Origin: Takakia lepidozioides
Taxonomy: Eukaryota > Streptophyta > Takakiopsida > Takakiales > Takakiaceae
DNA: 64,000 bases
NCBI GenBank assembly: GCA_030704615.1
Contig: CM060731.1
Coordinates: forward strand, 80,952,756 to 81,016,755
Reading direction: 5' to 3'
The notes below the pieces were generated by a model. It made no database searches and was not told the origin of the DNA. It worked only from the letters and a program-made list of their open reading frames with translations. This document shows positions 12,373 to 23,690 of the stretch, one piece after another. How positions within the stretch are numbered: position 1 is the stretch's first letter; the number at the start of each line of letters is the position of its first letter. The position numbers and the translations under genes are program-made.

Positions 12373-15300
12373 ATGGCCCCTTGTGAAACAGAGGTTGCAG
12401 TATCCTTGGCTCATCGAGATGGGATTGACATGCCTTCCGGAGGAGAGACCCGAGAGCACATTTTCCGTTCGAAGCTGCCAGATATTGACATGCCAAACCA
12501 CATGCCACTTGCTAAATACTGTCTAGAAAAGTTTAGTCAATGGCGAGACAAAGCCTGTCTCATCGATGGTGTTACTGGGAAAGTGTACACCTTTGGAGAA
12601 ACCGAGTTGATTTCCCGGAGGGTGGCAGCCGGCTTGGTGAAACTGGGGGTGACGAAGGGGGGAGTAATAGCCTTGCTTTTACCCAATTGTGCGGAGTTTG
12701 TGACTGTGTTTCTCGGGGCTGCTCTCAGTGGCACTGTCGTCACCACTGCCAACCCGTTCTACACTGCCCAAGAACTGGAGAAACAGGTATCTGCATCAGG
12801 TGCCACTGTGGTTGTTACTCAATCCGCTTACATTGATAAGCTGAAGGGACTGAATGTCCAGGTAACAGTTTTTCTAGCTCACTACTTCCTCTATCTTTCT
12901 TTCTCTCTCTGATTGTCGATTAGAGATATTTCGCTCTGATATTTCGATATTTGTGGTACTAGATTGGTAGAATTAACATAAGGTTTTTGATCTTTCACAT
13001 ATGATCGCTCGAAACGCCCTTTGTTAGGTGTTGTTGCGGTTGACTGCATGCGCATTCACATCCGGAGAATCAGCGGTATGGATAGGAGGGACCAGTAAAG
13101 TTTGCTCAGGAAAAAGCCCATGTATGAAGAGTCGGTAACTGCTGGGAAGCAGGCTACATTCCTCGTCTCGCACCTTAAAGAGACTTACAGTCGAGTTCGA
13201 ATATGTGGATTTGTTACGAAGTGGAAGTTCAAGGAATTTGGAGAGATTATTGGAAAATGGTAGACATCCGTACAGCATTGCTACCTGTGCTTAAACTTTG
13301 TGGTAGGATCTAACTAACTCCCATTGCTTTGTCAGATCATTACTATCGATGGGCCTGTGAATGGTTGCCTCCATATTTCTGTGTTGACGGAAGCCGATGA
13401 AAATGACTGTCCAAAGGTCGACATAGACCCCGACGATGTGGTTTGCCTTCCATACTCCTCCGGCACAACTGGTTTGCCGAAGGGGGTGATGCTCACCCAC
13501 AAGAGTCTTGTTTCCAGTGTCTCGCAACAGGTGGATGGGGAGTGCCCAAATTTCAACGTTGGAGCAGAGGACACTATGCTTTGTGTATTACCAATGTTTC
13601 ACATTTACTCCCTCAATTCGATCCTTCTCTGTGGATTGAGGGTTGGGGCCACCCTTATCACCATGCCCAAGTTTGATCTTCAGAAGCTGTTGGATCTCAC
13701 ACAAAAACACAAGGTATTTCCAGGAAAATTGAGGTCATTCCCCTTTCCTCTTGGAGACTTAGTGGCTTTTTTCACTTCACCTCAGAAGATACAACTGTCC
13801 TTCTTCTCTCCCTCCCTCGCCCCTGTCCCTCGCCACACCTGACTACCTGCTCAATTTTGTGTGTCACTTGATGTGTTGGTGTCTGAGAATGTGGGTAAAA
13901 TGAAAAGATCTATTGTGTCCCCAGGAGAGAGGCCAACCTTTCAGTTTGGGGGTAGACGGATTGGGATTGTCTGCATCTGTTTTCCATACTGAAGACGGGG
14001 ACAGAGTTGCACGGGTGGTCTTTAGCAGGCACATGTTTCTCTAATGTGCTATGTGGATTGTTGTTGGCAGATTACAGTTGTCCCTGTTGTACCTCCAATC
14101 GTGTTGGCCATAGCCAAAAACCCTATGGTTAAGAGTTATGACTTATCAAGTGTGAAGATGGTTTTGTCTGGTGCTGCACCTCTTGGGAAGGAGCTTGAAG
14201 ACTCATTCCGAGCCAGACTGCCAAATGCTGTCCTTGGCCAGGTGTGTTTTCTCTCTCTCTCTCTCTCTCTCCACAATGTTCCGCCCAAACTAGGAGTGGG
14301 TTCTACGGCCGCAACGATACGGCAAAGTACGATCTCTCTGCCGCGTTGGTGAAAGCGGGAGAAGTTGTAGTCAAGTTATCAAGAGCTATGCTTGGCCATA
14401 TATATATCATTCTAACACCATTTTCTGAAGTATACTAGGAGTTGCCAATGTATTACTACTGTAGTGCGCACATTGCTGGTTCCTGGGTTGGCTATGGTAT
14501 TCCCTTCATGTGTGAGTGTAGAGAGAGGGAGTGTCTATGCTGGTTCAGGTATGAAAGGAAAATATCAGGCCAAATGCATATGGCTACCTCCAAAAGTAAA
14601 AGTTGTCACCACTTGGACTACAGCTAGTACAGTAAAATATCAGCATTCTGAGTGTGGTGAAATTGACAAAGTTGTTGAAGTCCTTGTCTTCAGGGATATG
14701 GAATGACAGAGGCTGGCCCAGTCTTGACCATGTGTCTGGCATTTGCCAAGGACCCATTTCCTGTGAAGCCTGGGTCGTGTGGAACTGTGGTACGCAATGC
14801 AGAGGTCAAGCTTGTTGACACTGAGACGGGTGTGTCACTACCGTATAACCAGCCCGGCGAGATTTGCATTCGGGGACCTCAAATTATGAAAGGTATGTAC
14901 GCACATACAATTGTATACTACCTTCTCACTCACCATGTGTCTTCACTTGACATTTTCTGTTCCACTACACATCCTGTGCACACCCCTCTATTCAAACTGG
15001 ACATGTTGTTGCTTCTCTGGATAAACTTGGTGTGAGATTCTTTGAGAGCTGGACTAGAGATTGGAGAGTTGTTTTGCTGGAATTGATAGAGGGACTTACA
15101 GACAGTTTGTCAAAGGTAGGAGTATGCCTGTTGAGTGCTAGCCAACAACATGGGTGAGTGTCCCCAGTATTTCCAGAAAGTGGCAGAAACTTGGTAAGAA
15201 TTGAACTATGTTAAGTGATGAAGTCAGTGGGAGTGGTGTTGCCTAGCTTGTCACTACCATACATGATAGAATCATGGTCTGAGACTTAGTGATTGTTAAG

Positions 15301-16992
15301 GCTGCAGCTCTATGTTTGGCTAGTTCAGGGTAGGGTAGGAGTTGGAACATGGAGATGACAGAAGGAATTTGAAGAAAGTAGATAGATGTGTGGATTTGAG
15401 AGAAGTACTTTAGAGTTCTCAAATGCATTATATGCACGGGACAAGGTGTCCCACATTCCTACCTGTAACTGGAACTGTTTTATATGTGCAGGGTACTTGA
15501 ACAACCCAGCAGCAACTGCCCAAACAATAGATAAAGAAGGGTGGTTGCACACAGGTGACATTGGCTTTATTGACGAAGATGATGAGATGTTCATTGTGGA
15601 TCGTGTCAAGGAAATCATCAAGTTCAAAGGCTTCCAGGTACTACCTGCATGGCTTGACAGTTGTAGCAATCCAAATGAGAAAGTACTTCGATGAGAAAGT
15701 GCTTGTGTTTGGCACACTTCCCAGACACCAGCTGTGAAGCCCATGGAGTTAATCTACAACAGTGAAATGTTTCAAGCTTAATTTCATAGTTGAGGCACAT
15801 CTTGATGCTGTGTTACAGATACTAGTTAAATGTCAATAGAAAGAAGATAGAAAGAATGAATCATATGGAGGTGAGACAGGCAAAGGTGGAGGGTCATGTA
15901 GATTGGTAGATTTGAGATGACATGCAGAACAGAGGTGAACATTAAAGCTTGAAATTTGCTTGGCCTCGGCAAAGAAAGTGATGAAAAAGCTGTCTGTTGT
16001 GGGCTGAAATAGGTGCCACCAGCTGAATTGGAAGCACTCCTAGTGTCACACGAAGGAATTCAGGATGCTGCAGTTGTCCCGTGAGTTCCCTCTCTGCGCA
16101 GTTATGGCACTCGTTTGCTGGCTGGTTCCGTGTTTGGTCACGCTTAGGAACTCTTTCATCACGAGGAGTCCAACCTGACTTAGGAACCCAAATCATTCTT
16201 TTTTCCGTGATGGAAAATAGCCCTAGCTGACTAGGGTAGACAGTAATTTATGCGCAAGAATAGGGAACAGAGGTGAACATAGGTGAACACCTGGGAACAG
16301 AGGTGACAACTGGGATTGTTCAGGTGTTGCTATTATTGATGAGATCTTGCGTAGAAGACCCACCCCAATTAATTTCTACAGTTCTCCTTTCCATTCCCAA
16401 GCCCATATTGTTAAGTTTAACGGGGTTGTGCGGACATGGGTTTCACAGGAAGAAGAATGAGGATGCTGGGGAAGTTCCTGTCGCATTTGTGGTTCTAGCA
16501 CATGGATCAAGTATAACTGAAGAGGAGGTGAAAGCCTTCATTGCGAAGCAGGTTCCACCCCTTTTTCCCTCGAAACTCTTCAGAACTTTCAGGCACTAGC
16601 CTTTTCAAGCTCATTTGCCAAGTGCTTGGATTTTGAAAGCAATGGCTGGGGCTTCCTACTTAGCTAATGTGCTGTGAAATTTCTACACACTTGCAAGTTG
16701 AATTCCTGGAGAGAATTATGTATAGTTCTCAAATCTAGGTGTTAAATCTGAGCTTAGAACTCAATGATGTTTCAGATGATGAATAACTTAGTTTCCATAC
16801 CTCAAATCTTTGAGAGGATCTCCGTCTGAGTACTGGTGTAGTGGTTTCTAACCTTTGACTGTGTTGTTGATGCAGGTTGTGTTCTACAAAAAACTGCATT
16901 CAGTTTACTTTGTTGACGCAATTCCCAAGTCTCCTTCCGGCAAAATTTTGCGGAAGGATTTGAGAAATAAACTGAATCTGATGGATTTATAG
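12373..16992 (+). CDS. 4CL: 4-coumarate:CoA ligase (complete, eight coding exons)
   Basis: Adenylates hydroxycinnamic acids and transfers them to CoA, the branch point of phenylpropanoid metabolism (lignin-like polymers, flavonoids); probably cytosolic, as no peroxisomal tripeptide ends the protein (NLMDL). Exons read by eye: 12373-12861, 13336-13713, 14071-14241, 14694-14892, 15492-15637, 16013-16080, 16449-16551, 16876-16992. All introns are GT-AG and phases join without a break, giving 556 residues, the usual 4CL length. Box [12 protein letters not shown] is at residues 204-214, GYGMTEAGP from 347, box II GEICIRG at 401-407, then [19 protein letters not shown], and the C-terminal catalytic lysine in [11 protein letters not shown]. 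The start is the first ATG after an acceptor at 12336, where a 5' leader intron (12056-12336) seems to end. Box II in its GEICIRG form favours a true 4CL over 4CL-like acyl-CoA synthetases. Confidence 0.93.
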
Positions 16993-17216
16993 GTAGGAGG
17001 ATATTACTGTGTTATACCCAGGAATTCAACAGAAACATGTAGGGGGGTGCACCGTTTAAATGTGCAGCTACCTACACCTATTCTTTCAATGGAAGGGCGA
17101 TACTTTTCCTTCACCTAAGCTTTGATTGTGTATGTTGGACATCATTCAACCCATGTTGAAAATGTTCACCTGATTTCTGAAGTAGGAGATGATGGCTGCT
17201 GGCATTTCCGTGGGCT

Positions 17217-17400
17217 ATACCTCCTCCAGATGTAGAGGGAGGTGACAGATGAAATGGATATGGTAGCCTGGGGTTGTGATTTTTGTAGATCTATAGATCA
17301 TGGGAGAGAAAAAGTAGACTGGAAGAAGATATGGTGAGAAGGGAAGATGAGAAAAGGACCTTTTATGCAATCAGTTCTATTGAAAAAGAGTAGGGGCTCA
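17217..17400 (+). repeat. Deleted copy of inverted-repeat arm A
   Basis: Matches two separated pieces of 35596-36410 in the same orientation: the gggaggtgacagatgaaat...gggttgtgat part and the tttttgtag...gatcatgg...agaagatat part. The 0.38 kb that lies between them at 35.72-36.10 kb is missing. The junction is not GT-AG, so it looks like a deletion and not a spliced copy. Confidence 0.6.
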
Positions 17401-17880
17401 TAGAGTTATAATTGGTCAGAAACTCTTACCAATACATCAGGATATAAGAAACTGCTACAAAATATTCTTGCACTACTGCACGTTGGTATTGTGGACGCAT
17501 GTCACGAGCACTTCAAACGTATTGCCGAGGAAAAAAGTGAGTACACCTTCACCCATTTATACCTTGCATCATATACTCTGCCCTGTACAAAGTCCAGTTT
17601 AGAAGTGAAGGTAGGAGGAGCTGAGAGAGGAAGGCCACGAGAAGACTATGAAAAGGGTTATGAGTAGGAAGAAATTGGGTGGCTCTTTGAGCCCAACCCA
17701 CTCCATTATCTGCCTTACACATTACTTCTGATGTCACCCTTGTTGCACAAGCTTCCACACAAGATTTGGCCTTGGGTGCACTCGCAGAAATCCGAGTCAC
17801 GAGTCAGAGAGCTATCGATGACAAACTGAAAGACAACAAGAGGAGCAATAGCTCAAGAAGGAAAAGGTGAGTAGCAATCT
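17401..17880 (+). other. Unassigned sequence, possible exon pieces
   Basis: Short open stretches near 17480-17540 and 17750-17866, the latter ending in a lysine-rich stretch before a gtgagt donor, could be exons. They match no family I recognise. The second runs into the PPR fragment at 17.9 kb. Confidence 0.2.
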
Positions 17881-17901
17881 ACTAATTCTTGTTCCTGCAG
17901 A

Positions 17902-18180
17902 AGAAAAGAGGGATGTGGAGATAGAAAAACGTGCGGCCATAAACGTTCTCAAGAGGGATCCACAACATGTCGCTGCATATGTGCTGCTCTCGAATATCTA
18001 CGCTGCGGTTGGTAGGTGGGATGATAAGGAAAATGTGAGAATATTGATGGAGGTCACAGGTGTCCAGAAGGAGGCAGGACACAGGTGGACGACCGGGGTG
18101 CATACATTCTTTGTAGAAGACAAATTGCATCCAAATCGAGGAAATCCATGCTGAACTGAATAGATTGTTTGGGGAGATGA
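17902..18180 (+). pseudogene. PPR protein fragment, E/E+ motif end
   Basis: Encodes the post-PPR E motif typical of PLS-class proteins: HVAAYVLLSNIYAAVGRWDD, then a VHTFFVEDKLHP stretch and an IEEIHAELNRLF-like E+ end in a shifted frame. No PPR repeats precede it and no DYW domain follows. PPR proteins of this class act in organelles on RNA editing, but this piece alone cannot. Confidence 0.75.
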
Positions 18181-18200
18181 ACCAGGCAGGGCCTGTGCTT

Positions 18201-19048
18201 AACCCTCAGGCAAGTAAACAATCTATTCTCTAACCCCTAGGATCTCAGTAAAGGTGAAGCAAGAAAAAAAACACATGAAGATTTAACAATTGTTTCTTAC
18301 AGAATTGCCATCTGAATTTCATAAGCAAAGGATGTGCTGCCATGTAAGCAGCAGCACTGATGGTGCTTATGACTCTGGTGCAAAGCTTCCTTGTGAGGAA
18401 AGTGTGAGTTCTGGCAGTACTGATTGCATAAAAGGTCCTTTTTCTCATCTTCACTTCTCACCATATCTTCTTCCAATCTACTTTCTCTGCCATGATCTAT
18501 AGGCCTACAAAAACTTCCCATCAATTTCCATCATGACCAACATAAGCAGTAGATCTCTGCACAAATCTCTAAAGTTGTGAATCACTGCAATAGAGTTGTG
18601 GAGAGTAGCTGTCTTCCATTGACTTGTACATTATACAGACTTTGGTCCCTTGCAAAGCGAGTTATCCACAACAAGTAAAGCCCCCTACAGAGCCAGTTAC
18701 ACAGCTACCACGGAAAACAGCCTTTTCCACTGACGTGGACTACTGACCATGATCTTCGTGAATAGACGAAGGCTCACATCCACACATCTTATGCAATATC
18801 TACACTCATCTACTCTTTACGCCGCCATACGCGAATTCTCCTACACTGCAAGACAAGCAAGCAGATCAAAAACTACTCCACTGCAACATCCAGACCAATG
18901 AGTTTTTCAGTCTGAATCCATCACAACCCAAGCCTACTACAATATCCATTTCATCTGTTCACCTCCCTCTCCCTATCCTTTTGATTGCAGAACACTTCAA
19001 GGGCATGTTCCAAAATCCAAACAAATAAATAAGGGGTCCTAATTCTAG
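18201..19048 (+). repeat. Inverted repeat arm A, left copy
   Basis: Matches the reverse complement of 35596-36410 along its whole length, with many point changes and small indels. Shared landmarks in order are cctcaggcaa, ccccctaggatctcag-like, gtgctgccatgtaagcagcag, ccatgatctatagg, cagactttggtcccttgcaaag and aaataaggggtc. Open frames within it differ between copies, so no conserved protein is indicated. Confidence 0.85.
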
Positions 19049-19049
19049 C

Positions 19050-19160
19050 AACGACCGAAGGTCGGAAGCTAGTTTAGCGTAGAGCAGGAATAGGGTGCCA
19101 TAGTGCCACGTCATCGTCACCACATCATCGTAGACACGTCATCGTAGCCAGGTCATCGTC
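19050..19160 (+). repeat. Dispersed repeat R with clustered ACGT motifs
   Basis: Contains gaaggtcgg, tagtttagcgtagagcag, atagggtgccatagtgcc and cacgtcatcg. The same order occurs at 27.68-27.86 kb, at 35.03-35.21 kb (reverse) and, diverged, at 42.84 kb. The TGACGTGG-type cores resemble bZIP binding sites; any regulatory role is inference. Confidence 0.65.
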
Positions 19161-19338
19161 GTCGTCAATTTCTTTGGAATCTGCCCAGACGGCCCGCGCG
19201 AAATAGGCCAATAGAAATCGCCGTGCCAACTTTTTCGGAACTGCCACAATGCCCGGATCTTGATTTCTTGAACTGCAGGAGCTCTGCCGCCATCGTTCAC
19301 CTTGCAAGCTGCAAGCTCTCAACGAATTGAGGAAATCC

Positions 19339-20779
19339 ATGCTGAGGTACATTGTAGCCCTGCGTTGTCTTTTACGTTCCTGTCGTCTCTCACCGTCACC
19401 CGTTCCTGCATTTTCCCAACGGACCCATATCCCAGAATGCACACATTGGCCCTCACATGCATCAGGTTTTGCAACGGCGGCGGAGGATGAGGGTTCATCT
19501 GCAGGAGCTTCGTCCTGGATGCAGAGGCTGAAGAGTGTGTTCAAGAGCAAGACACCTTCATCAGATTCTTCCCAATCGGATACTTCTAAAGAAAAGTCTG
19601 TGTCTCAGCATGACCTTACAATGGAAAGTGAGTGCCATTCTACTGTGTCGCTAGGTGCTCTGCTACAGATTCAACAATCTAATATCATAAAAGGCCCTCA
19701 CTTGCACAATGTGACTGCTGGGAGTTGATCAGTATGAACCGTTGGATCACTTTGTTTATTTATTGCAAAGGACACTTCACGAATTTCTTAGCTGAATGAA
19801 ATGATGGTGCAGACAAGTCTGCTTCTGGTACCAATTTGGCTTATAGGAGACAATGGCGGATATGCTTCTTCCAGCAACATGCGACTGCGGGAAGGAACCC
19901 AGTAGGTGTAAATTGGAGACTGAAGAGACAATACCCTAAAGCCTAGACTGGGCCTGCATTACGATGATTCGCAATATAGGACACCAGTATAACAGAGGGG
20001 GGGATGTGGAAACTGGCCGATGGTTTCCGCCGGGAATGTAAGTCTTTCGTGGGAAGAGTAACAGTGATCAAACAAGCAAGAAATTTTATGTCTTCTTTCA
20101 ATGAGTGCTTGAAGACCCCAGATTGAGAGCCAATCCTGTAGTTTGCAGCCACGGTGGTCAGAGGTTGGAAATTAGCCCAATAACCGGTTTAGTACAAGTA
20201 TGTACTCGATTTGTGAATCTTTATTTGAAATCTGGCTCTGCCTCTCAACAGATTTTCTTTGTGTTGTACAGATTTTGCAGATGAGTTGAAGAAGGCACGC
20301 CAGTTTGGAAGTCTAACGACATTTGGACGCGACCTGCCCAGAGGGGGTGAAGTATCAGCTGTAAAATCCCTTGAGAGACAGGAGGGGATTCTTCGATCCC
20401 TAGCCCGTCATGACCCTCTGATATGCTTTTTCATTACATCTGAATTTGGTTGCTACAGGAAAGTCTGTTTCAATGTTTAATGAGAGCACCAACCTTCAGA
20501 AGTGGTAAACAGTTAAAGAGGGCTGCATACTACTGGACGGCCAGGCTTGCAAGTGAGCACACGATGTCTTCAGAAAGTAAGCAAGGGGCATGGGGCTGGG
20601 CATGGTGTGGGTCCAGCGAGTTGGAGAGCTGCACAAGGCTAAGGTGGCAACGGAGTGGGGGTGCACTGTGCGTGATGTTGATGCCGTACTGGCAAAGTAC
20701 GAGTGGGCAAAGGAGACAAACATGCGTGTGATGAAGCTTAAGGAGGAAGGCAAGTCGCTTCCTAAGTCTCTTGACGAGG
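19339..20779 (+). CDS. Predicted mitochondrial protein of unknown function (partial model)
   Basis: Exon 1 (19339-19627) starts MLRYIVALRCLLRSCR, an arginine-rich, acid-free amphipathic presequence ending near ASGFATAA, typical of mitochondrial import. A low-complexity serine/lysine part follows. A gtgagt donor joins in phase to an exon from 20272 (FADELKKARQFGSLTTFGRD, then VKSLERQEGILRSLARHDP). A likely later exon from 20617 encodes VGELHKAKVATEWGCTVRDV and AVLAKYEWAKETN. The middle (20450-20600) is unclear, with frames not joining cleanly, and the normal last exon is not found because PPR sequence begins at 20.93 kb. The gene may be disrupted. I recognise a plant-like conserved style but no named family. 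Confidence 0.45.
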
Positions 20780-22461
20780 TTAGCCTCCCGTGTTTGCTGC
20801 CTAAGTGCTCTTGTATGTTTTTGTTATGCTCTGGCAGCTGCATTCTCTTCTCAAAATCTCTCCTCCCGCTGTCTCACCAATGGCTTTCCACTGTTTGCCT
20901 GTTTCCTACCGTCTTTTAATACCGCGACGATTGCAGGATATGCACAGCAAGTATGCAGGATGGAGGCTTTGGAGACCTATGAGCAATTGATGTGCGAAGG
21001 GGTGAAGCCCAACCGCAACACATTTGTTTGTGTTTGCAATGCGTGTGCAAGCCTAGGAGCTCTGGGAAAGGGGAAAGAGGTCCATGGTGACATCGTTAAA
21101 GCTGGATTTGTACCAGATGTCATCCTGAACACTGCCCTGGTGGACATGTATGCCAAATGTGGGTGCATGAAGGATGCGAAAGGAGTTTTCAAATGGCTGA
21201 ACAAGATGTGGTGTCGTGGAACGCGATGCTTGCAGGGTATGCACAGCAGGGGCGTGGGATGGAGGCTTTGGAGACCTATGAGCAAATGATGGGGGAAGGG
21301 GTGAAGCCCGACCACATCACGTTTGTGTGCGTTTGCAATGCGTGTGCAAGCCTGGCAGCCCTGGAAAAGGGCAAAGAGGTGCATGGTTGCATCGCCAAAG
21401 CTGGAACTATCCAGGTGTGATCCTGAACACTGCCCTGGTGGACATGTATGCCAAATGTGGGAGCATTGAGGATGCAGAGGGAGTGTTCAACAACATGGCT
21501 GAACGAGATTTATTGTTGTGGAACGTGATGCTTGCAGGATATGCACAGCAGGGCATGGGATGGAGGACTTGGAGACCTATGAGCAAATGATGGGGGAAGG
21601 GGTGAAGCGCGACCACATCACGTTTGTGTGCGTTTGCAGTGTGTGTGCAAGCCTGGCAGCCTTGGAAAAGGGCAAAGAGGTGCATGGTTGCATCGAGCTG
21701 GAATTGTACAGATGTGATTCTGAACAATACCCTCGTGGACATGTATGCCAAATGTGGGAGCATTGAGGATGCGGAGGGAATGTTCAACAATATGGCTGAA
21801 CGAGATTTGGTGTCATGGAACGCTATGCTTGCAGGGTATGCACAGCAGGGGCGCGGGATGGAGGCCTTGGATCATACCTATGAGCAAATGATGGGGGAAG
21901 GGGTGAAATGCAACCACATCACGTTTGTGAGCGTTTGCAATGCTTGTGCAAGCGTGGCAGCCCTGGAAAAGGGCAAAGGGGTGTATGGTGACATCATCAA
22001 AGCTGGAATTGTACCAAGGTTGCAATGCGTGTGTAAGCCTGGGAGCCCTGGAACATGGGAAAGAGGTCCATGGTGACATCGTCAAAGCTGGAATTGCACC
22101 AGATTCATCCTGAACACTGCCCTAGTGGACATAGGCCAAATGTGTGTGGATTGAGGATGCAAAGGGAGTTTTCAACACTATGGTTGAAAGAAATGTGGTG
22201 TCGTGGAACGCTATGCTTGCAGGGTATGCACAGCAGGGGCACGGGATGGAGGCTTTGGAGACCTATGAACAAATGATGGGGGAAGTGGTGAAGCCCTCAT
22301 GGAGTGCAATGATTGCAGGATATGCTCAACATGGATCTGGTACAGAGGCATTCAAAATGTATGAGCAAATGCTGCGCGAAGGGGTGAAGCCCAACCACAT
22401 CACATTTGTTTGGGTTTGCAAAGCGTATGAAAGCCTGGGAGCCCTGGAAAAACAAGGACAA

Positions 22462-22645
22462 TGTGGTGAGGGCACCTTCTTTGTCGACCTATTTCAGCCT
22501 GTTTTGCGCTCTCATCAGACTCAGCCCTGAGATGCATATTGAATTCTGTAAGTTAGCTCGTTGGGTGGATCTATGGTGGTTTGGAATGACTTTGACAAGT
22601 AACTGCCGATGTGGCAGCAGGAAAGTATCCAAAAACAGATAACAG
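22462..22645 (+). pseudogene. OSB-like exon fragment inside the PPR array
   Basis: Closely matches the reverse complement of 33830-34040: gggcaccttctt...gacctattt, then gaattctgtaagttagctcg and gcaggaaagtatcc. It stops just after aacagagatgag, before the WWDN motif is reached. The gaattct/gtaagt boundary looks like a splice donor, so this carries exon, intron and exon start together. Confidence 0.6.
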
Positions 22646-22756
22646 AGATGAGGATCTACCAAGCATGGGTGTGGTACGAATGCTTTGGAGACCTATGAGC
22701 AAATGATGCATGAAGAGGTGAAGCCCAACCACATCACGTTTGTGCCCTGGCGGATA

Positions 22757-23690
22757 GGTATGCCAAATGTGGGTGCATTGTCAGACCTGCAATTGTACAA
22801 AATATCATTCAGAACAATACCCTTGTGGACATGTATGAAGAGAGTGTTTGACAGTATGGCTGAACGAGATGTTGTGTCGTGGAGTGCGATGATTGCAGGA
22901 TATGCACAGCAAGGGTGCGGGATGGAGGCTTTAGAGATCTAGGAGCAAATGTTGCGCGAAGGGGCGAAGCCCGACCACATCACATTGTTTGTGTTTGCAA
23001 TGCGTGTGCAAGCCTGGGAGCTCTGGAAAAGTGGAAAGAGGTCCGTGGTGACATCGTCCAAGCTGGAATTGTATCAGATGTCATTCTGAACACTGCCCTG
23101 GTGGACAGGTATGCCAAATGTGGGTGCATTGTCAGACCTGCAATTGTACAAAATGTCATTCAGAACAATACCCTTGTGGACATGTATGAAGGGAGTGTTC
23201 GACAATATGGCTGAACGAGATGTTGTGTCGTGGAGTGCGATGATTGCAGGATATGCACAGCAAGGGTGCGGGATGGAGGCTTTAGAGATCTAGGAGCAAA
23301 TGTTGTGCGAAGGGGTGAAGCCCAACCACATCACATTTGTTTGTGTTTACAATGCGTGTGCAAGCCTGGGAGCTCTGGAAAAAGGGAAAGAGGTCCGTGG
23401 TGACATTGTCCAAGCTGGAATTGTAGCAGATGTCATTCTGAACACTGCCCTGGTGGACAGGTATGCCAAATGTGGGTGCATTGTCAGACTTGCAATTGTA
23501 TCATTCAGAACAATACCCTTGTGGACATGTATGAAGGGAGTTTTCGACAGTATGGCTGAACGAGATGTGGTGTCGTGGAGTACGATGATTGCAGGATATG
23601 CACAGCAAGGGTGCGGGATGGAGGCTTTAGAGACCTAGGAGCAAATGTTGTGCGAAGGGGCGAAGCCCAACCACATCACATTTGTTTGTG
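22757..23690 (+). repeat. Higher-order repeat of about 353 bp within the PPR array
   Basis: Three successive copies start near 22757, 23109 and 23462. Each carries a shared unusual join where a VDRYAKCGCIV-type motif runs straight into a second NNTLVDMYE-type start. Sharing the same internal deletion shows that the three arose by duplication of one already damaged unit. Confidence 0.75.
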
